Below, piece by piece: positions 44,033 to 55,984 of a stretch of DNA of 64,000 nucleotides. A program made the position numbers and the translations under genes. Source of the stretch: Porites lobata (Eukaryota; Cnidaria; Anthozoa; Scleractinia; Poritidae); the NCBI GenBank assembly GCA_942486035.1, contig CALNXK010000104.1, forward strand, positions 152,501 through 216,500. The letters run 5' to 3'. Under the pieces are notes generated by a model. The model searched no databases. It was not told the origin of the DNA and saw only the letters and a program-made list of their open reading frames with translations. Numbering within the stretch: the stretch's first letter is position 1; each line of letters opens with the position of its first letter.

Positions 44033-44208
44033 AAGAATTTGCTCATGCTTTTAGCGCTGCGTATATCGAGTTATGGATGCACTTGGGAAGTTTGGAGAGA
44101 ACTCAAGAAGCTAGAGTTGCATAACTCTTACGCATCTTTCGTGCTCTCCAAACTTCCCGCGTGCATCCATAACTCGATATACGCACGCTAAGCATGAACA
44201 AATTCTTC
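44033..44208. mobile_element. Palindromic MITE, about 176 bp
   Basis: The left arm AAGAATTTGCTCATGCTTTTAG..CGTATATCGAGTTATGGATGC and the right arm (GCATCCATAACTCGATATACG..CTAAGCATGAACAAATTCTT) are inverted copies of about 73 bases around a 30-base loop. Confidence 0.85.
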
Positions 44209-44267
44209 ATTAGTTTACTCCTGGGCTCCCAAACTAGCTAGAAAGTTTGAGAGTAAACATTGCTTTC

Positions 44268-44396
44268 CTTGTGGTGCGGACGGACGGTCGTTCGTTCGGC
44301 GTACGGTCACGTGATTGTCAAATTTTCTGGGATGGGTACATTTCCTTAGCTATGGGGCTCCGCCCACGCGCGGCGCTTATTAAGCTATTATTAAGC
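44268..44396. repeat. Inverted copy of 40355-40502
   Basis: GGACGGACGGTCGTTCG, GTACGGTCACGTGATT, TCTGGGATGGGTA and CCTTAGCTATGG match the reverse complement of 40355-40502 in order. This block is missing from the 45960-46495 copy. Confidence 0.7.
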
Positions 44397-44999
44397 GCGG
44401 TCAATTGGTTTAGGGCTCACTTATTCCAAGGTGAGTGGAGAGTCTTTTGGATGTTGACGTCCCGGATGCGTCACAAAAAAGGCCAGTTCCGCACAGGGAC
44501 CGGACACGAGGATTGCCAGACAGAAATCAGTGGAAGTACTTGAAAAAAATGCTCGAGGGGGTAACAGACCAGCCCCCATTAAGCCAGCTACTTTCTTGAG
44601 GGGGCTTCCGTACCGCGTCAGCTTGTTGAACAGGCACAGGGCTATCAGCTGGTATGCATTTGGGGTAGCCAGTCTGGTTGAATTCCAGGGGTGTAGGGTT
44701 GGTCTGAAGTTTGATGCTTTACTGCGCTCGGATGCAGTTCTTTGTGAAGTTTCCAAGCAAACAATAAAGCCCTCTTGTTTATGTTGTCAAGTCAGCATGA
44801 AGTCAAATTGGAGGTTGTACATTTCTTTTGTTCGAGGAATGTTGTTAAGGGTTGTATTAGGGAGACCAATGGCATTGCAAAATTGGGTGAATTGGGGTAA
44901 TGGCTTTGCAGTCGGTGGCGCTAACAGTAAAACTGAGCCTTAAATGTCTTATTTTCCAGCCTAATGAGGAAAGCTTCACGTCTGGCATCTTTTAAGACA
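44397..44999. other. Unassigned stretch with open frames on both strands
   Basis: Moderately GC-rich; frames of over 100 codons exist on both strands (44421-44756 minus, 44530-44943 plus) and neither has a recognisable domain. An AATAAAG lies near 44763. It may be the interior of an unrecognised mobile element. Confidence 0.35.
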
Positions 45000-45128
45000 C
45001 TGTTTACATGGAGTGGGGGACCCCGGTCTAGTGGGGTAGGTTTCTTTTGTTTTGTGTCCCCCAGAGCGTGAAAACAAAAGAAACCAACCCCATTAGACCG
45101 GGGTTCCCCACTCCATGTAAGCAGGGTC
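45000..45128. mobile_element. Palindromic MITE, family shared with 3199-3378
   Basis: CTGTTTACATGGAGTGGGGG and its inverse CCCCACTCCATGTAAGCAGG flank a palindrome with GGGGACCCCGGTCTA and CAAAAGAAACC arms. The end sequence and the GGGGACCCC core match the element at 3199-3378. Confidence 0.75.
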
Positions 45129-45129
45129 T

Positions 45130-45959
45130 AAGATAGTGCTTTGTGTCAACTGGAAGCTGGTGCATTCAAGAACTTCTTTTTAAGGTGAGATTTTCCGTTA
45201 AGAAGGTCCATTAAATTACCAATTAGTGAGAGTGACTGACATTTTTTAGCACGGTTTTCAAAAAGCCAGGTATAGCATTTTTCAGACCTAAAATGTTTTG
45301 TAGTCACTTCTGAGTGTCGCTTGTGAGGGTAGAGCTTTTTGGTGGCTATCCTATGACCCTATTTTTTGTTTCTGAACTTCAGTGTTTAAGGAGCTGTGTC
45401 ACAATTCGTTTGTATTGGTTTAACAACAGGGACGCCTTTTAATTGAAAGGATAATGGTTTAGTCTTAAACATATTAAATTACTTTTAATTACTGACCCAC
45501 CTAAACAGTGGGAGGATGCTTTCTTCTGTTAAGTTACACTGGTGTGCGATCGATTTTTTTTTTCAAAAACTAATCATGCTTTGATTGCCCTCTGAGAGAA
45601 TCGTCTAATAAAATATTCTTTTCTTTTTAACCGAGGTTACGTAGTTTTAATTTCAGCTCAACCTTGACCCGAAATTGAAGAATTCAGCTTGACACTTAAG
45701 GTCCTCGTTCTCAAAGTTTTATATACATCTCACTGGTTCAGAATGAGTGAGAAGCGTAATAGGATACTGATCAGATAGGCGAATAACTTAAAAGCACGTT
45801 GTTTTCTTGGAAGGTTGTGCAGTCATGATAATATATAGATTTGGCCAGGGCTGAAAACGAAGCTCTCCTTAATATTGATAGTTTCCTCAAAGAAAATATA
45901 AAATCGAGTAATACTAGAGACAGGGTGAAAACAACGACAGCGGTAAAAAACAGCAACAG
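45130..45959. other. Unassigned stretch
   Basis: AT-rich; nothing recognised. Confidence 0.5.
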
Positions 45960-46495
45960 TAGATCTAATTAGCAAAAAAAAAAGAAACAACAACAACAAC
46001 AACTTTGCACGTGCAGCACACTTAGTTTTTTCTAATTAGCAAAAAAAAAACAACTTTCCACGTGCCGCACACTTTTTTTCCAATTAGCAAAAAAAACAAC
46101 TTTACTCATGCAGCACACTTTTTTGTACATTTCCTTTCCGATGTTTTGCACGACTAAAACGTGAAACTTCTTTTAACCTCCTATTTACACGTTTTTTGGA
46201 GAAAAGGTTTGTGTTCCTGTTCACTCTGTTTTTTCACTGCCGCTCATTTTCACTTTGGTAGCCGCTAGTATTTCTCATTTTCTAACCGCCGCTATATAAT
46301 TTTCATGTTTTTCTTCCAACAAAACTGGTCTCCGTTGTTATTTATTTCTCGCTCTAGCTCTTTCCCTGTTATCTAAGTTAATGAAGACATTAAAATTTAG
46401 TGGAAAGAAAGACTTTTTTTTTTCTCTTTAAAACTCCGGGCGGCCATGTGATTTACCTTAGCCATGGTGCTCCGCTCGGGGAAGGAGCTCCGCTA
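45960..46495. repeat. Large inverted repeat, right copy (partner 40345-41005)
   Basis: Inverse of 40345-41005 without the 160-base insert. It begins with three tandem units of about 45 bases (CTAATTAGCAAAAAAAA..AACTTTGCACGTGCAGCACAC), where the partner has two. Confidence 0.7.
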
Positions 46496-46600
46496 CAATG
46501 TACTGTCCATGGTGTGACTTGATTTATGAAATTTTATACGGAAAGTATGTAATTGACCCAAGATATTAGTGTAAAGTATTAAGATTCAATGCTTCTGGGC

Positions 46601-46606
46601 TTTATT
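46601..46606 (-). terminator. CTHRC1-like polyadenylation signal
   Basis: AATAAA on the minus strand about 125 bases after the stop codon of the gene at 46730-48128. Confidence 0.65.
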
Positions 46607-46729
46607 TTTTTAACAGATACAGGTTTGACAGCAACTGTTGCTTTACAAACATTATTACCTCACTATATAGCATAAGTCTTACACGCTTTTTAGAATTTCG
46701 AAAAGTCCAGATGATCACGTGACAAGAGC

Positions 46730-48128
46730 TCATTGCTGAGCTTTTGCTACTTCTTCAATGAAGATACGATTCATTGAATGAAAACCAGTGTCGGCGTCAG
46801 TAAGCTTATGTCCTGTGACGCACTTTCCAACCGAGAATCCCACTCGCACCTTTCCTTTTTGAATGTTGTTGCAGTGACCTTCAATGTGGTGGTGATAATG
46901 ACGATTGTGGTTTCTGTATATTGCCAGGTAAAATGCACCGTCAATAGTTCCAGGAGAGCTGCACTCGGCTCCATTAAAGGTCAAATACCAGCGACTACAG
47001 CAGTCGTTACATGAGGCAACCCTGAGATTACCAGCGTAGTAGACATGGAGGGAAGTGTCCGAGTATTTCTTCACAAAATCACAGTTCTAAACGAGATATA
47101 AAGAACCAAAATAGCTTCTGTGCTGCAGTATAACAGTCAATCATTTTAGTAAAATCATCACTATTGCTGACCGCTGACCAAGGCATTATGACAATCAATC
47201 ATTTTAGTGAAAATTACTTGCTTTGAGCTAATATAATATTTTTTAACTCGGGTAACATAGTGACGATCCGTACTTACATATATCAGTCCTGAATCTTTGC
47301 CGTCCCCTTTTTTCCAAGCACACTCCTTCCAGTTCATGTGTGAAGCCAGTCGTGACGTTCCACTGTCGCCTTTGTCCCCTCGCTGTCCTTTTTGTCCGGC
47401 AGAACCCTGGATCCCAGGCTCTCCCTTTGCTCCTTTCTTTCCGTCAGCACCAGATGGTCCCTGGGTCCCAGTTTTCCCCGGGCTACTCAGGTCTCCTTTG
47501 GCTCCATCTCGACCAGGTGCCCCAGGGGCTCCTGGGACGCATGTCATGTATGTCCACATCCCGGTTTGTCCGCCATTATTACAAGAAGGACAAGATGAAA
47601 CAGTCTGCCAAAAGGAAACAGTCAAAGGCAAACTACTAGTAGCTCTTGTCAATTTTGTCTTTCATCTAGCGTTTCATTCTAGGTGAGCAAGTGCCTAGTG
47701 ATTTTCGTTAATTTGGGTTTCTTTGATAAAATCGTAAGTTGTGATTAAAGAAATTCGTCTTTCAGCCCAGAAGCTATATACTAGTATCTACCACGTTAGT
47801 AATAACGTTACTTTTGACTACGATCGATTTTTGCTAAGGTTGTACAAGTAATTAGTTACCTCCTTAATTTTTATTTTAATTTGAAACATTTCTTAATTTA
47901 TCAAAAAAAGTAAAAAGTAAAATTAACAAATGATCATTATTGCCACTTTTCTCCATAAATTAACATTATTCAACTGCAATCAAATCAATGTGTAGTGGTT
48001 ATGAGTATAAATACAGTTACCTTGGTGTCTGATGGCTTGTTGTCCTTAGCAGAGCATGCGCAGAAAGCGGCCATGAGCGAGAAAATCAGTACAAACATGG
48101 TGGACAGTTTAACTCGTGATCGCATCAT
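46730..48128 (-). CDS. CTHRC1: Collagen triple helix repeat-containing protein 1-like
   Basis: Secreted glycoprotein of the CTHRC1 family, linked in vertebrates to Wnt/PCP signalling and matrix remodelling. Three minus-strand coding exons, 48128-48021, 47604-47278 and 47086-46730, all phase 0, give 263 residues. Residues 1-26 are a signal peptide (MMRSRVKLSTMFVLIFSLMA..). A Cys-containing linker (C41, C44, C58) precedes about 20 Gly-X-Y triplets from G61 to G118, with Ser76 in a Gly position. The C-terminal globular domain matches the family: MNWKECAWK, SLHVYYAGNLRV, CCSRWYLTFNGAECSSPG, IEGHCNN, TGFHSMNRIFIEEV. A His-rich insert (RNHNRHYHHHIEGH) is unusual. A non-coding first exon may end at 48313 (GAAG|GTAAGT on the minus strand), with an acceptor near 48149. 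Corals often have several CTHRC1-like genes, so orthology to vertebrate CTHRC1 is not implied. Confidence 0.92.
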
Positions 48129-48312
48129 CAAAGTCCTCTAATTTGTGCACTAAAATTAAAGTTTGATCATGATATGAAATATTTTGATTAGTTCAAACGA
48201 AAACTCAGTAATAAATATGATGAACACAACCTCATATTTACGATATGCCCTGGAAAAATGAACGGCTATGGAATCTTCAAGACTGTTACAGCGTCTTTTG
48301 AAGTAAACTTAC

Positions 48313-48370
48313 CTTCGTTTCACGATTGCCAAAGCCAAATGATAGCAATGATTATTGCAACAGGTTAATT
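48313..48370 (-). other. Candidate non-coding first exon of CTHRC1-like gene
   Basis: On the minus strand the sequence AACGAAG|GTAAGTTTAC is a strong donor, and TTTTAG just before the coding exon, near 48149, is a possible acceptor. The 5' limit is a guess. Confidence 0.4.
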
Positions 48371-50199
48371 TATCTCTCTTGCAATAATTACTTAATTTTT
48401 CTCGTTTCTTTAACAAGTTTCAAAGAAAGAGGTCTTCACTTACCTTTCACGCGTAAAAGACGTTGAGCATTTTGATTGGTTCTTTTACCTTACCATGAAG
48501 AAATTCGTGTTTAATGTGTCTCTCAATAACTGGGTTCCTGCGCAGATCATGCTTTTGTTCCATGTCGAGAGTCTACCAGCCACAACGTCATTTATGATAT
48601 CTATCTCTTAGTATAGGTAACGTTTTTCCTTAAAATGCCGAGCGATCTTTTGATGACGTGTTGTAGCTTCACTAGGATGGCCGTCAGCTCATCGCCTTTT
48701 TGTGCAGTGGGAAAAACATTATTAATAAACTGAGGACAGTTTGCGGGACCGAATCTTAATTCAAACGCTGTTGTTGTTTAAATTAGGATTTTCTAATCTA
48801 GTATGTTGGTGAAAACTTGAAGAAGTACAACTTTCTTTGTTCATTCCTCTATCCAGAATAAAAGCATAGAATTTGCCCGCATCCAAATTCGAACATTTCT
48901 CTTTGCGGAAGTTAACACTGACATCAGAATATCCAAATAAGACATTTCGAAGTCGTTTTAAACTTTAAGCTTAACATGAATCAACTTTAATTTCATACTA
49001 ATCATTGGACACTGAAAATCCTGTCTTTTTTTACTGTGGTAAATGATTGCTAGTGGTTATCAACATTATACCTTAAATCGTTCTGTGGATTATTGAAGAG
49101 TGATCCTACTTTCACTGTGCTTTGATACGTGTACTTGGAATATTTTTGGAAAACAACAAACATTACTTTGCGGGCGTGAGGAGATAAGAGCACGTGTGGC
49201 GTTTGTATGATTATGATTTACCTTGTTTGCCACATGTTTTCATTCCTTTACTGGTGATCTGTCTTCTTAAAAGTTACGAGAACTGGGAGAAAGAAGATAT
49301 AAAGAAACATTGAATCAAAAAGCATAATTTAAATAGAATCAGAGAAAAAGAAGAAAGCTTCGTACACTGTACACATGGCCTAAGGGGACTGAATCATAGA
49401 ATTTCCTTGTTTAAATAAGTTTCTTGTCAAAACTTGCTCACTAAAAAGCCTACGTATGTATCCGAATTTCCATTAGACAATTTCATTCGCTTACGGAAAT
49501 ATTTGGTTGCTAAGTAATCGATGCGCCCAATGGACGGCCTCCTTCATATCATTTTTGAACCCTTGCTGGAGTTCAACTAAATCATTGTAACCAACAGATG
49601 ACAACTTTCGCTAAAAATAAATTTGTTTTTTGGCGGATTTTTAAATCCAAGTGCGATTATTTTTTCATAACCTAACAAAAAAAAGGTACAACTGTATATA
49701 TAATTGTAAGATGAGTTGCAATCTGTGATTTCGCGTGATGATAATCCCTTTTTACGAGGGAAATTATTCCCAAAACTGACCTCGAATAGAAAGGGTGGTA
49801 CATTGTTATCCTTATATTTTCAAACTTCTTTCCATCTTAGTGGCCTTTCCCATTCTGGTCCATTTCAATTCCAAACAGTAAATACTCTCAGTTAATTTTA
49901 TTTAGTGATCTTAAACGTATAGTCGCTGGATGATTCACCATCTGTGGCGTGTAGCAGTTCGTAAGTCAAGAATTTGCTGATTATCTTCTGACGCGCCCAA
50001 TAAGTCCTCTCAAAAAACAAATAAAACGAGGAAATATTTTTGATCAACTGCATTTTCAAAATCCTTAACTCACTTTCTGTCAGTTTTTGCTTATCTTTGA
50101 AGAATAGCCAGTATGCAGCAGATTATTAAGAAAGAAAATTCGGATTCAAAAATCTGTACGAAGAGTGTGATGAAAATGAATCATTATTTCTTGAACATA
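48371..50199. other. Intergenic, nothing recognised
   Basis: AT-rich; no exon, tRNA or delimited repeat seen on either strand. Confidence 0.55.
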
Positions 50200-50690
50200 C
50201 AGTTGACTCCCGATAACTCGAACCCTCGATAACTACAACCGCGCGCTAACTCGAACCAAAGTCGATTTCCCCTGGATTTCATTTGCTGTAATTTTATCCT
50301 CGGTAACTCGAACCATCGATAACTCGAACCTCCCGCTATCTCGAAGTAATTTTTGTTTCCTTTCAGCTCAGTTTTATATGAAATTTTACCTTCGATAACT
50401 CGAACCATGTTGTAAGCGCGTGACAAGTCGGGTAAAAAACCATGAACTGAAGTCCGAAACATTGAATTTATTTCAAAACAACTGAGTACATTCTTTGTCT
50501 TTTCTTTTTTGTCACTTCAGTTCAAATTCAGTGTCCATTCCTGTATACTTTGTTGCTTAATTGCCTTTCCTTCCCAGCCATTTGCTTATTTCCTTACTTC
50601 CAGTTATTTGCTTCAAACTCCCGATATTAAAAACTCGAACTCTTTTCGATTTCCCTTGAAGGCTTCGGTTATCAGAGGTCGAAGGTGTTT
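50200..50690. mobile_element. Pogo/mariner-like repeat with CTCGAACC motifs, copy 2 (inverted)
   Basis: Begins CAGTTGACTCCCGATAACTC after TA and carries many (C)TCGAACC motifs. Its internal order (CCAAAGTCGATTTCCCCTGG, then CGAAGTAATTTTTG, ending CTTTTCGATTTCCCTTGAAG) is the reverse of 29325-29948. The extreme right end is degraded. Confidence 0.7.
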
Positions 50691-52824
50691 ATTAAGTTTC
50701 CTTTCTAATGAAGCGAAAAATCATTTTGAAAAGAAGATTATGGTTTTGTAGTTCGATAAATTAACAAGCTTGTCGAGCTGTAAAAATGCAAAAATATTTT
50801 CTACACGTCACTTGCGTTTTATTACGGGGCTAATGTGTCGCTGTGTTGAACACAATTTTTTTATTATTATTATTTTAGGTCATGTTCATCAGTTGTTGGA
50901 GATATCAATTTTCTTCATTCAGTATTTCGAATTATCATTCACGACCACCATTATAACCGTTTGTCTGATCAACAGTACTATTGTTTTTTTCTTGGTCAGG
51001 CCATGGGGTTGACCCTATTATAACTATTTACGACTCACGTTCGAATAAACGCCCTGACTCGATACTGCTGCAGTGATTCTCTACTGGCCCCGGCTAGTCC
51101 TCGATGTTTCTAAAGTGTTCCATTTAGCCTAAGTCGTAAACCTCTACCGTCTATATGGTCATACATGTATCTAGTAAACAACAATTATGGAAAGGATTAT
51201 CCACTAGCTACGGAAGATATACATGCTGCCAGCACATATATGATGAGATGATTCCAAAGCAAGCAATCGAGTGCTATATATTAGATTTTGAGTTATGAAT
51301 TTTTACTCGCCTATTCACTGTTCTTTAATAAATGGACCTTTTCTCCGATCCTCCGAGAATTCGAGGTTCGCTTGAAATAACCATACTGCAAGAGAAAATG
51401 GCTTTAGATTGGGATTTGGGACATGGCTTCATTCAGTTGCTTTATTTATTGTTCTTCTTATAAGTTAACTGGTAAAATTTCCCTTGTCAGCTAGCTTTAT
51501 AACAGTATTTCACCCTTGTTTGAAATGAAACCTTACGATTTTTTATAGCTGATCAATTTTGAGGGCTCTAGCACAATGGAAAATCTTTGTATTTTCTTCG
51601 AACAATTGTGGTCTAAATTGAAGAGCTTTTCATTCAAAGCTTACGCATTAAAGACCGAAATTTTGAGAAAATATTTTAACGACGTTAGTTTTGGCACATA
51701 GCCGCCAAGTAGGCTGGGTATTTTGGAGTTTTTCATGTGCAGTCAGTATAGTGTGGAAGCTATGTTTTGAAATTGTATAGCCTCCAAAATAATATGAGTT
51801 TGAAAATCCTTGGTAAATTCATGCTAACACTTACTCAAATATTCAGAACATTTTATCCGTGTATTTAGAGCTTTGAAAGTGTTTTCAGTTCACGGGTAAA
51901 ATTTGAAACCGTGGCAAGCAGGGAGAAATTTACCGTAATTTTATGCTTCCAACTGTGGTCAGTACAAACCAGAATAATTTTGGAAATCGCCTTGGGATTC
52001 CCAGAGACCGACGAATATTCACGAGGATTTACCGAAACCAATTGAATGGACGGTGAGTTATTTATGTATAGGAACTCCTAGCTTATTTAATACAGTGACA
52101 ATATTAAACGCGAGTCAGGTCAATGATATTAGGGACAAAACCCGAAAAACTCAACCGTTCGACATAGTATAAACACATTTTGCAGTTCACTTAAATTGGT
52201 AGGTAAATAAACTGGTAATTTGAATTTCGGTTGAAGATATTTTGTTGAATAAAATTAGATCGGCAAACGTGAAAAAGGTATTGTCTCAAAAAAGTGTTCT
52301 TACCGATGAAATTGATGTCAGACGTCTCATCTTTGACAGTACCGCAATATTCCGTGAAAAAAAAAAATTGATTCATCCAGCAAATTTCTGAGTTTCTTTG
52401 TTCTTGTTTTGTCCAGTTTACCTTGATTAATGTTCGATATTTTAAGATGGCTATTTTTAGCTTATTGTTCATCAATGACACTTTTGTAAATGCAGCTCAT
52501 CCTCTTAACAAACAGAAATGTCACTTTTCTTTGTCTTTCTTGTGTTCAGTCAAATTTACTAAACAGTAAAGCTTTTGTTCAAAGATTTAAAATTTGAATT
52601 GTTTAGTATCATCAATGCTAAACTGTTTAGTATCATTACTTCTGGTATCTACTATGTTTATGAATCACTTTTTGTCATATATTGACTAAGCCATAGACTT
52701 GCTACTGCAATTTGACCTCTCATATCGAAAGTTCTTGAAAGTGAGCGAAATTATGCGAGGTTCAATGCATGAGGTCGCGCAGCGATCGAGCGAGCGACGA
52801 AGTCTCAAGGTTAGAATGGCATAA
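50691..52824. other. Intergenic, nothing recognised
   Basis: AT-rich. Frames are short and without domain character; a brief GAGCGAGCGA tract lies near 52788. Confidence 0.5.
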
Positions 52825-53592
52825 CTAGGCTTAGCTACAAAAATCCGAATTTTTTTTAAAGATTTTTAGACGCTGAAAAGATATTTAGAAAGTCTGGAGA
52901 TTTTTAGATGAATTGGGCAAGTCCGAAGATTTTTAGAATATTTAGAGCTAAAAAAAAAATCCGTAAAATGCAATACGAAGTTACGAACTATATAAATAAT
53001 GCTTTTTATTGGCGTATTGAAGGAACTTGATGGCGTTGATGCACTTATAAAGCTATATAGGTCCAGAGGCAAGAGCTAGGCAAGGGAGTGAAGGGACCTC
53101 ATATGTACTTCATGCCTGCATGGCTCATGCACAGCAGTTTCACCATTCAATTATGTGTCCCAGAATTCTGTTGTAGTTAGTTTCCCCCGCAAAAAAAACA
53201 TGGCGGAAGCAGAGCCGGCGGTTTATCGAGGTAATTACCGCAAGTGAACCTTCTTCGGAGAGATATAAGGAAGTTGTGTCAATCCTATTTCTGCTGAAAG
53301 GGTCTTCTCTTTGCCTGCTACAATGTTTGGGGATCAGCAGCACGAAACATTGGAAAAGTACATAGAGGCAGCATTAATGCTGCGCGTTAATAATCGCTAG
53401 TTATCTACTAAACTTATTCACCATGGCTATAATATAGGCTCCCCGTTTTTACTTGTAAGGATTTTTAACTTTGATATTTTGTGTTAACATGTTGGGATTT
53501 TACGGTAAAATTTTGAGATTTTGAGAACTTTTTTTGAGATTATCCGGATAGATTTTTAGGCGATTTTTCGGGATTATTGTAGCTAAGCCTAG
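52825..53592. mobile_element. About 770-bp TIR element carrying a start exon
   Basis: CTAGGCTTAGCTAC at the left end and GTAGCTAAGCCTAG at the right are perfect inverted repeats; CATAA lies just outside both ends (one base further out on the right). The flanks inside are rich in GATTTTTAGA motifs. The centre holds an ATGGCGG start exon at 53200-53230 with donor CGAG|GTAATT, and a short terminal-exon-like frame ending at 53400. Likely a deletion derivative of a larger DNA transposon. Confidence 0.65.
53200..53230 (+). other. Start exon inside the TIR element
   Basis: AACATGGCGGAAGC fits the YY1-type initiator/start consensus AANATGGCGG. The frame reads MAEAEPAVYR and runs into a plausible donor (GAG|GTAATT). 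It is parallel to the exon at 38155 in another TIR element. Confidence 0.35.
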
Positions 53593-55984
53593 ACATAACC
53601 AACCAGGAAAAAATTAAAGGACTTTTAGAAAGTCTAACTAAGCCACTGCGGTCATCAGTGAACCTTAGTTTTTTTTTAAAGACAGGGAAAATCCAAAGCG
53701 TGGATATTCGTTAACATGATCATAGAAATCAATGTTTGACTACTTGATAAAAAACTGAACAAGTCAGTCAGACGACCTTTTAGTGTCTTGAAACTATCGA
53801 AGGCATCTTTATTATCAATGACTAAACTTAAACGCTTTTATTTCACGTTATTTCACACATTTATGTTACTGACTGACTTCAGCTTCAAAAACTCAATCGC
53901 CAAGATTAATTTTTCTGGTAGGCATAACTATTTAGTTTTCAGTACCATGCACACGGAAGGAGTCATTAAGGCCCTTAAGAGCCTATTTTTATTCGAAACT
54001 TCGAGTCACATGTCCTTAATTTCTTTATTTCATTCTTGACTTTGAGCTCCACGGATCTGACCCTCAGTGTGACCTTGGTCTTAAAATTGAAATATATCAG
54101 GTCCTAATTCTAATGAACTATAAGTGTCAGCAACAAAACATCAAAACTTCGATGCTTTGCTTTTGTGGTAGAAATGAGTTGCGCAAAGCAGAAATTAAAT
54201 CCGCAAACGACACGTGGTTAATAAAACATGGATCAGTTTGTTCAACTTGAAATACTGTTTCTTTCAGTTACAGTGGGAAACATTTTCTCGATGAATACAA
54301 CTTCTATATAGCGACATTAGTAGAAGTTGTGTACATTTAGCTTCATTTATCCCGTCTAACGTCCCCTCCACTATCATTTGTTTAGCAGTCCTTGAATGGT
54401 ATAGAATGGCAGATTGGATTGTAATTGCACGTGCCTGATCAAACGAAATCCGGATCATTCTCAGGTGACTCATGTTTGACGAAGACAAGGGTCGTTGATG
54501 TAGTTTTTAAGGACTAAGATCAAATTGTCTTGAACGAAGAAATGTACACGCGTCAGCATTGGATACTGGTTTCAAATCTGATATCTCGAACCAAAGTAAC
54601 CGATATCAAAACTTTTTTCCTTATTAAGCTTATAATGAAGGTATAGGTTTCGGCAAATACTGTATTGAAGCTCATTGAGATAACATTCTTTGTAGTTAGA
54701 GAGCGGAAAGACAAGGAACGGCAGTCATGTCCAGGATTGAAAGGAGAAGAAACATTTCCAAAATTGACGATTTTTCTTTTAACTTTCTATTTTTTTTTTC
54801 ACGAACAAAGCGGAATACTGCAACCTCAACAAATGTATACAAATGTAAACAAATGATTCAGTTAAGGTGTTTCGATACAGTTTTTCAGAGGGCAAACCGA
54901 TATTTTTCAAAGGCCTTAAAAGTGGTTTTCTCTCTGTCCGATCGCTATATAATTTTTACCAGTAATTGGCTATGGATTGAAATTTGTGAAAATGTAGTTT
55001 TAAGTAAAATCGATATTACTATGACAACAACAAAAAAAAACTTTGAAACTGATAAAAGCCGAATTTTGGGTGATCTAGACCTGCTACTGAGAATCCAACA
55101 CTAGGAAGTTAAAGTTTGGTGTTTAGCAAACAGTCTCCGTAAGAAGTAAAAAATTCTGTATGTTTGAATTCGACTAAAACGAAAATATATTTCAAACCTT
55201 AAGTTTTCAATAGCCGTGATAGGTTATTTAACAAAAACGTTATAAATGACTTATATTATTCTTAAGTAGCGTCAGAATGCTGCTTGATATCATATTCTGA
55301 TGCTAAGAAATTTTGGTGTACTTTCGTTCTTGCACTCTTGAAAACTAACCTGTTTTCTCACCACCTGTATAAGTGCAACTTCATTCAGAATTTGGACTTT
55401 TAGCGCTTTCTTGTATATCTACGAAACGACTCAAACGAATTTTTTGAAAATCTCTTCACATAATCTTCATAATGTATATAAACATGTCTGAAACTTTCAT
55501 TAAGATTGATTCACTGCAACACCTTAAAATTTCAAGACAAACCTATCCTACACACCGGTCAAAAATCTTCGTTCAGACTCTCAGTCAAATTATACTCTAA
55601 CAAAACAGTTGTATCCCCAGACAATATTGCAAACCAGTGACCACTGTGAACGAATAATTTACCAAAATTTTCCCGACTTTTGCTAAAACAATCGAGGCTG
55701 CCATTTTTGTGAGCTACTGTGTGTTTATCCAAAGAGCAGTGGGCAGCCTTCAGAAATGCAGTCTACTTTACAGCACTTGACATCTCGAGCTAGTAATTGG
55801 CAGAAATCAGGACTGGTTCCATGAGAGTAATAAAGGTACTCAGTCCGAAAAGCACCAACTGTTCCGAGCACTCCAGAATTACTCCACGTCAAAAGCAAGG
55901 AAAGTTCCTTTGCAAACGCTAAACAAAAGGTGTAGAGGAAACTCGGCTTGATGCAGGACGCGTGGTAAGGAAAGAAGGCCAATG
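53593..55984. other. Intergenic, no gene recognised
   Basis: AT-rich. A minus-strand frame at 55725-55979 has coding-like codon choice and a cysteine-rich end (DVKCCKVDCISEGC) but no ATG and no recognised domain; it could be an orphan exon. Confidence 0.45.

Noticed and set aside
47297..47686. Plus-strand proline-rich frames opposite the collagen repeat
   Set aside because: They are antisense shadows of the Gly-X-Y codons of the minus-strand CTHRC1-like exon.
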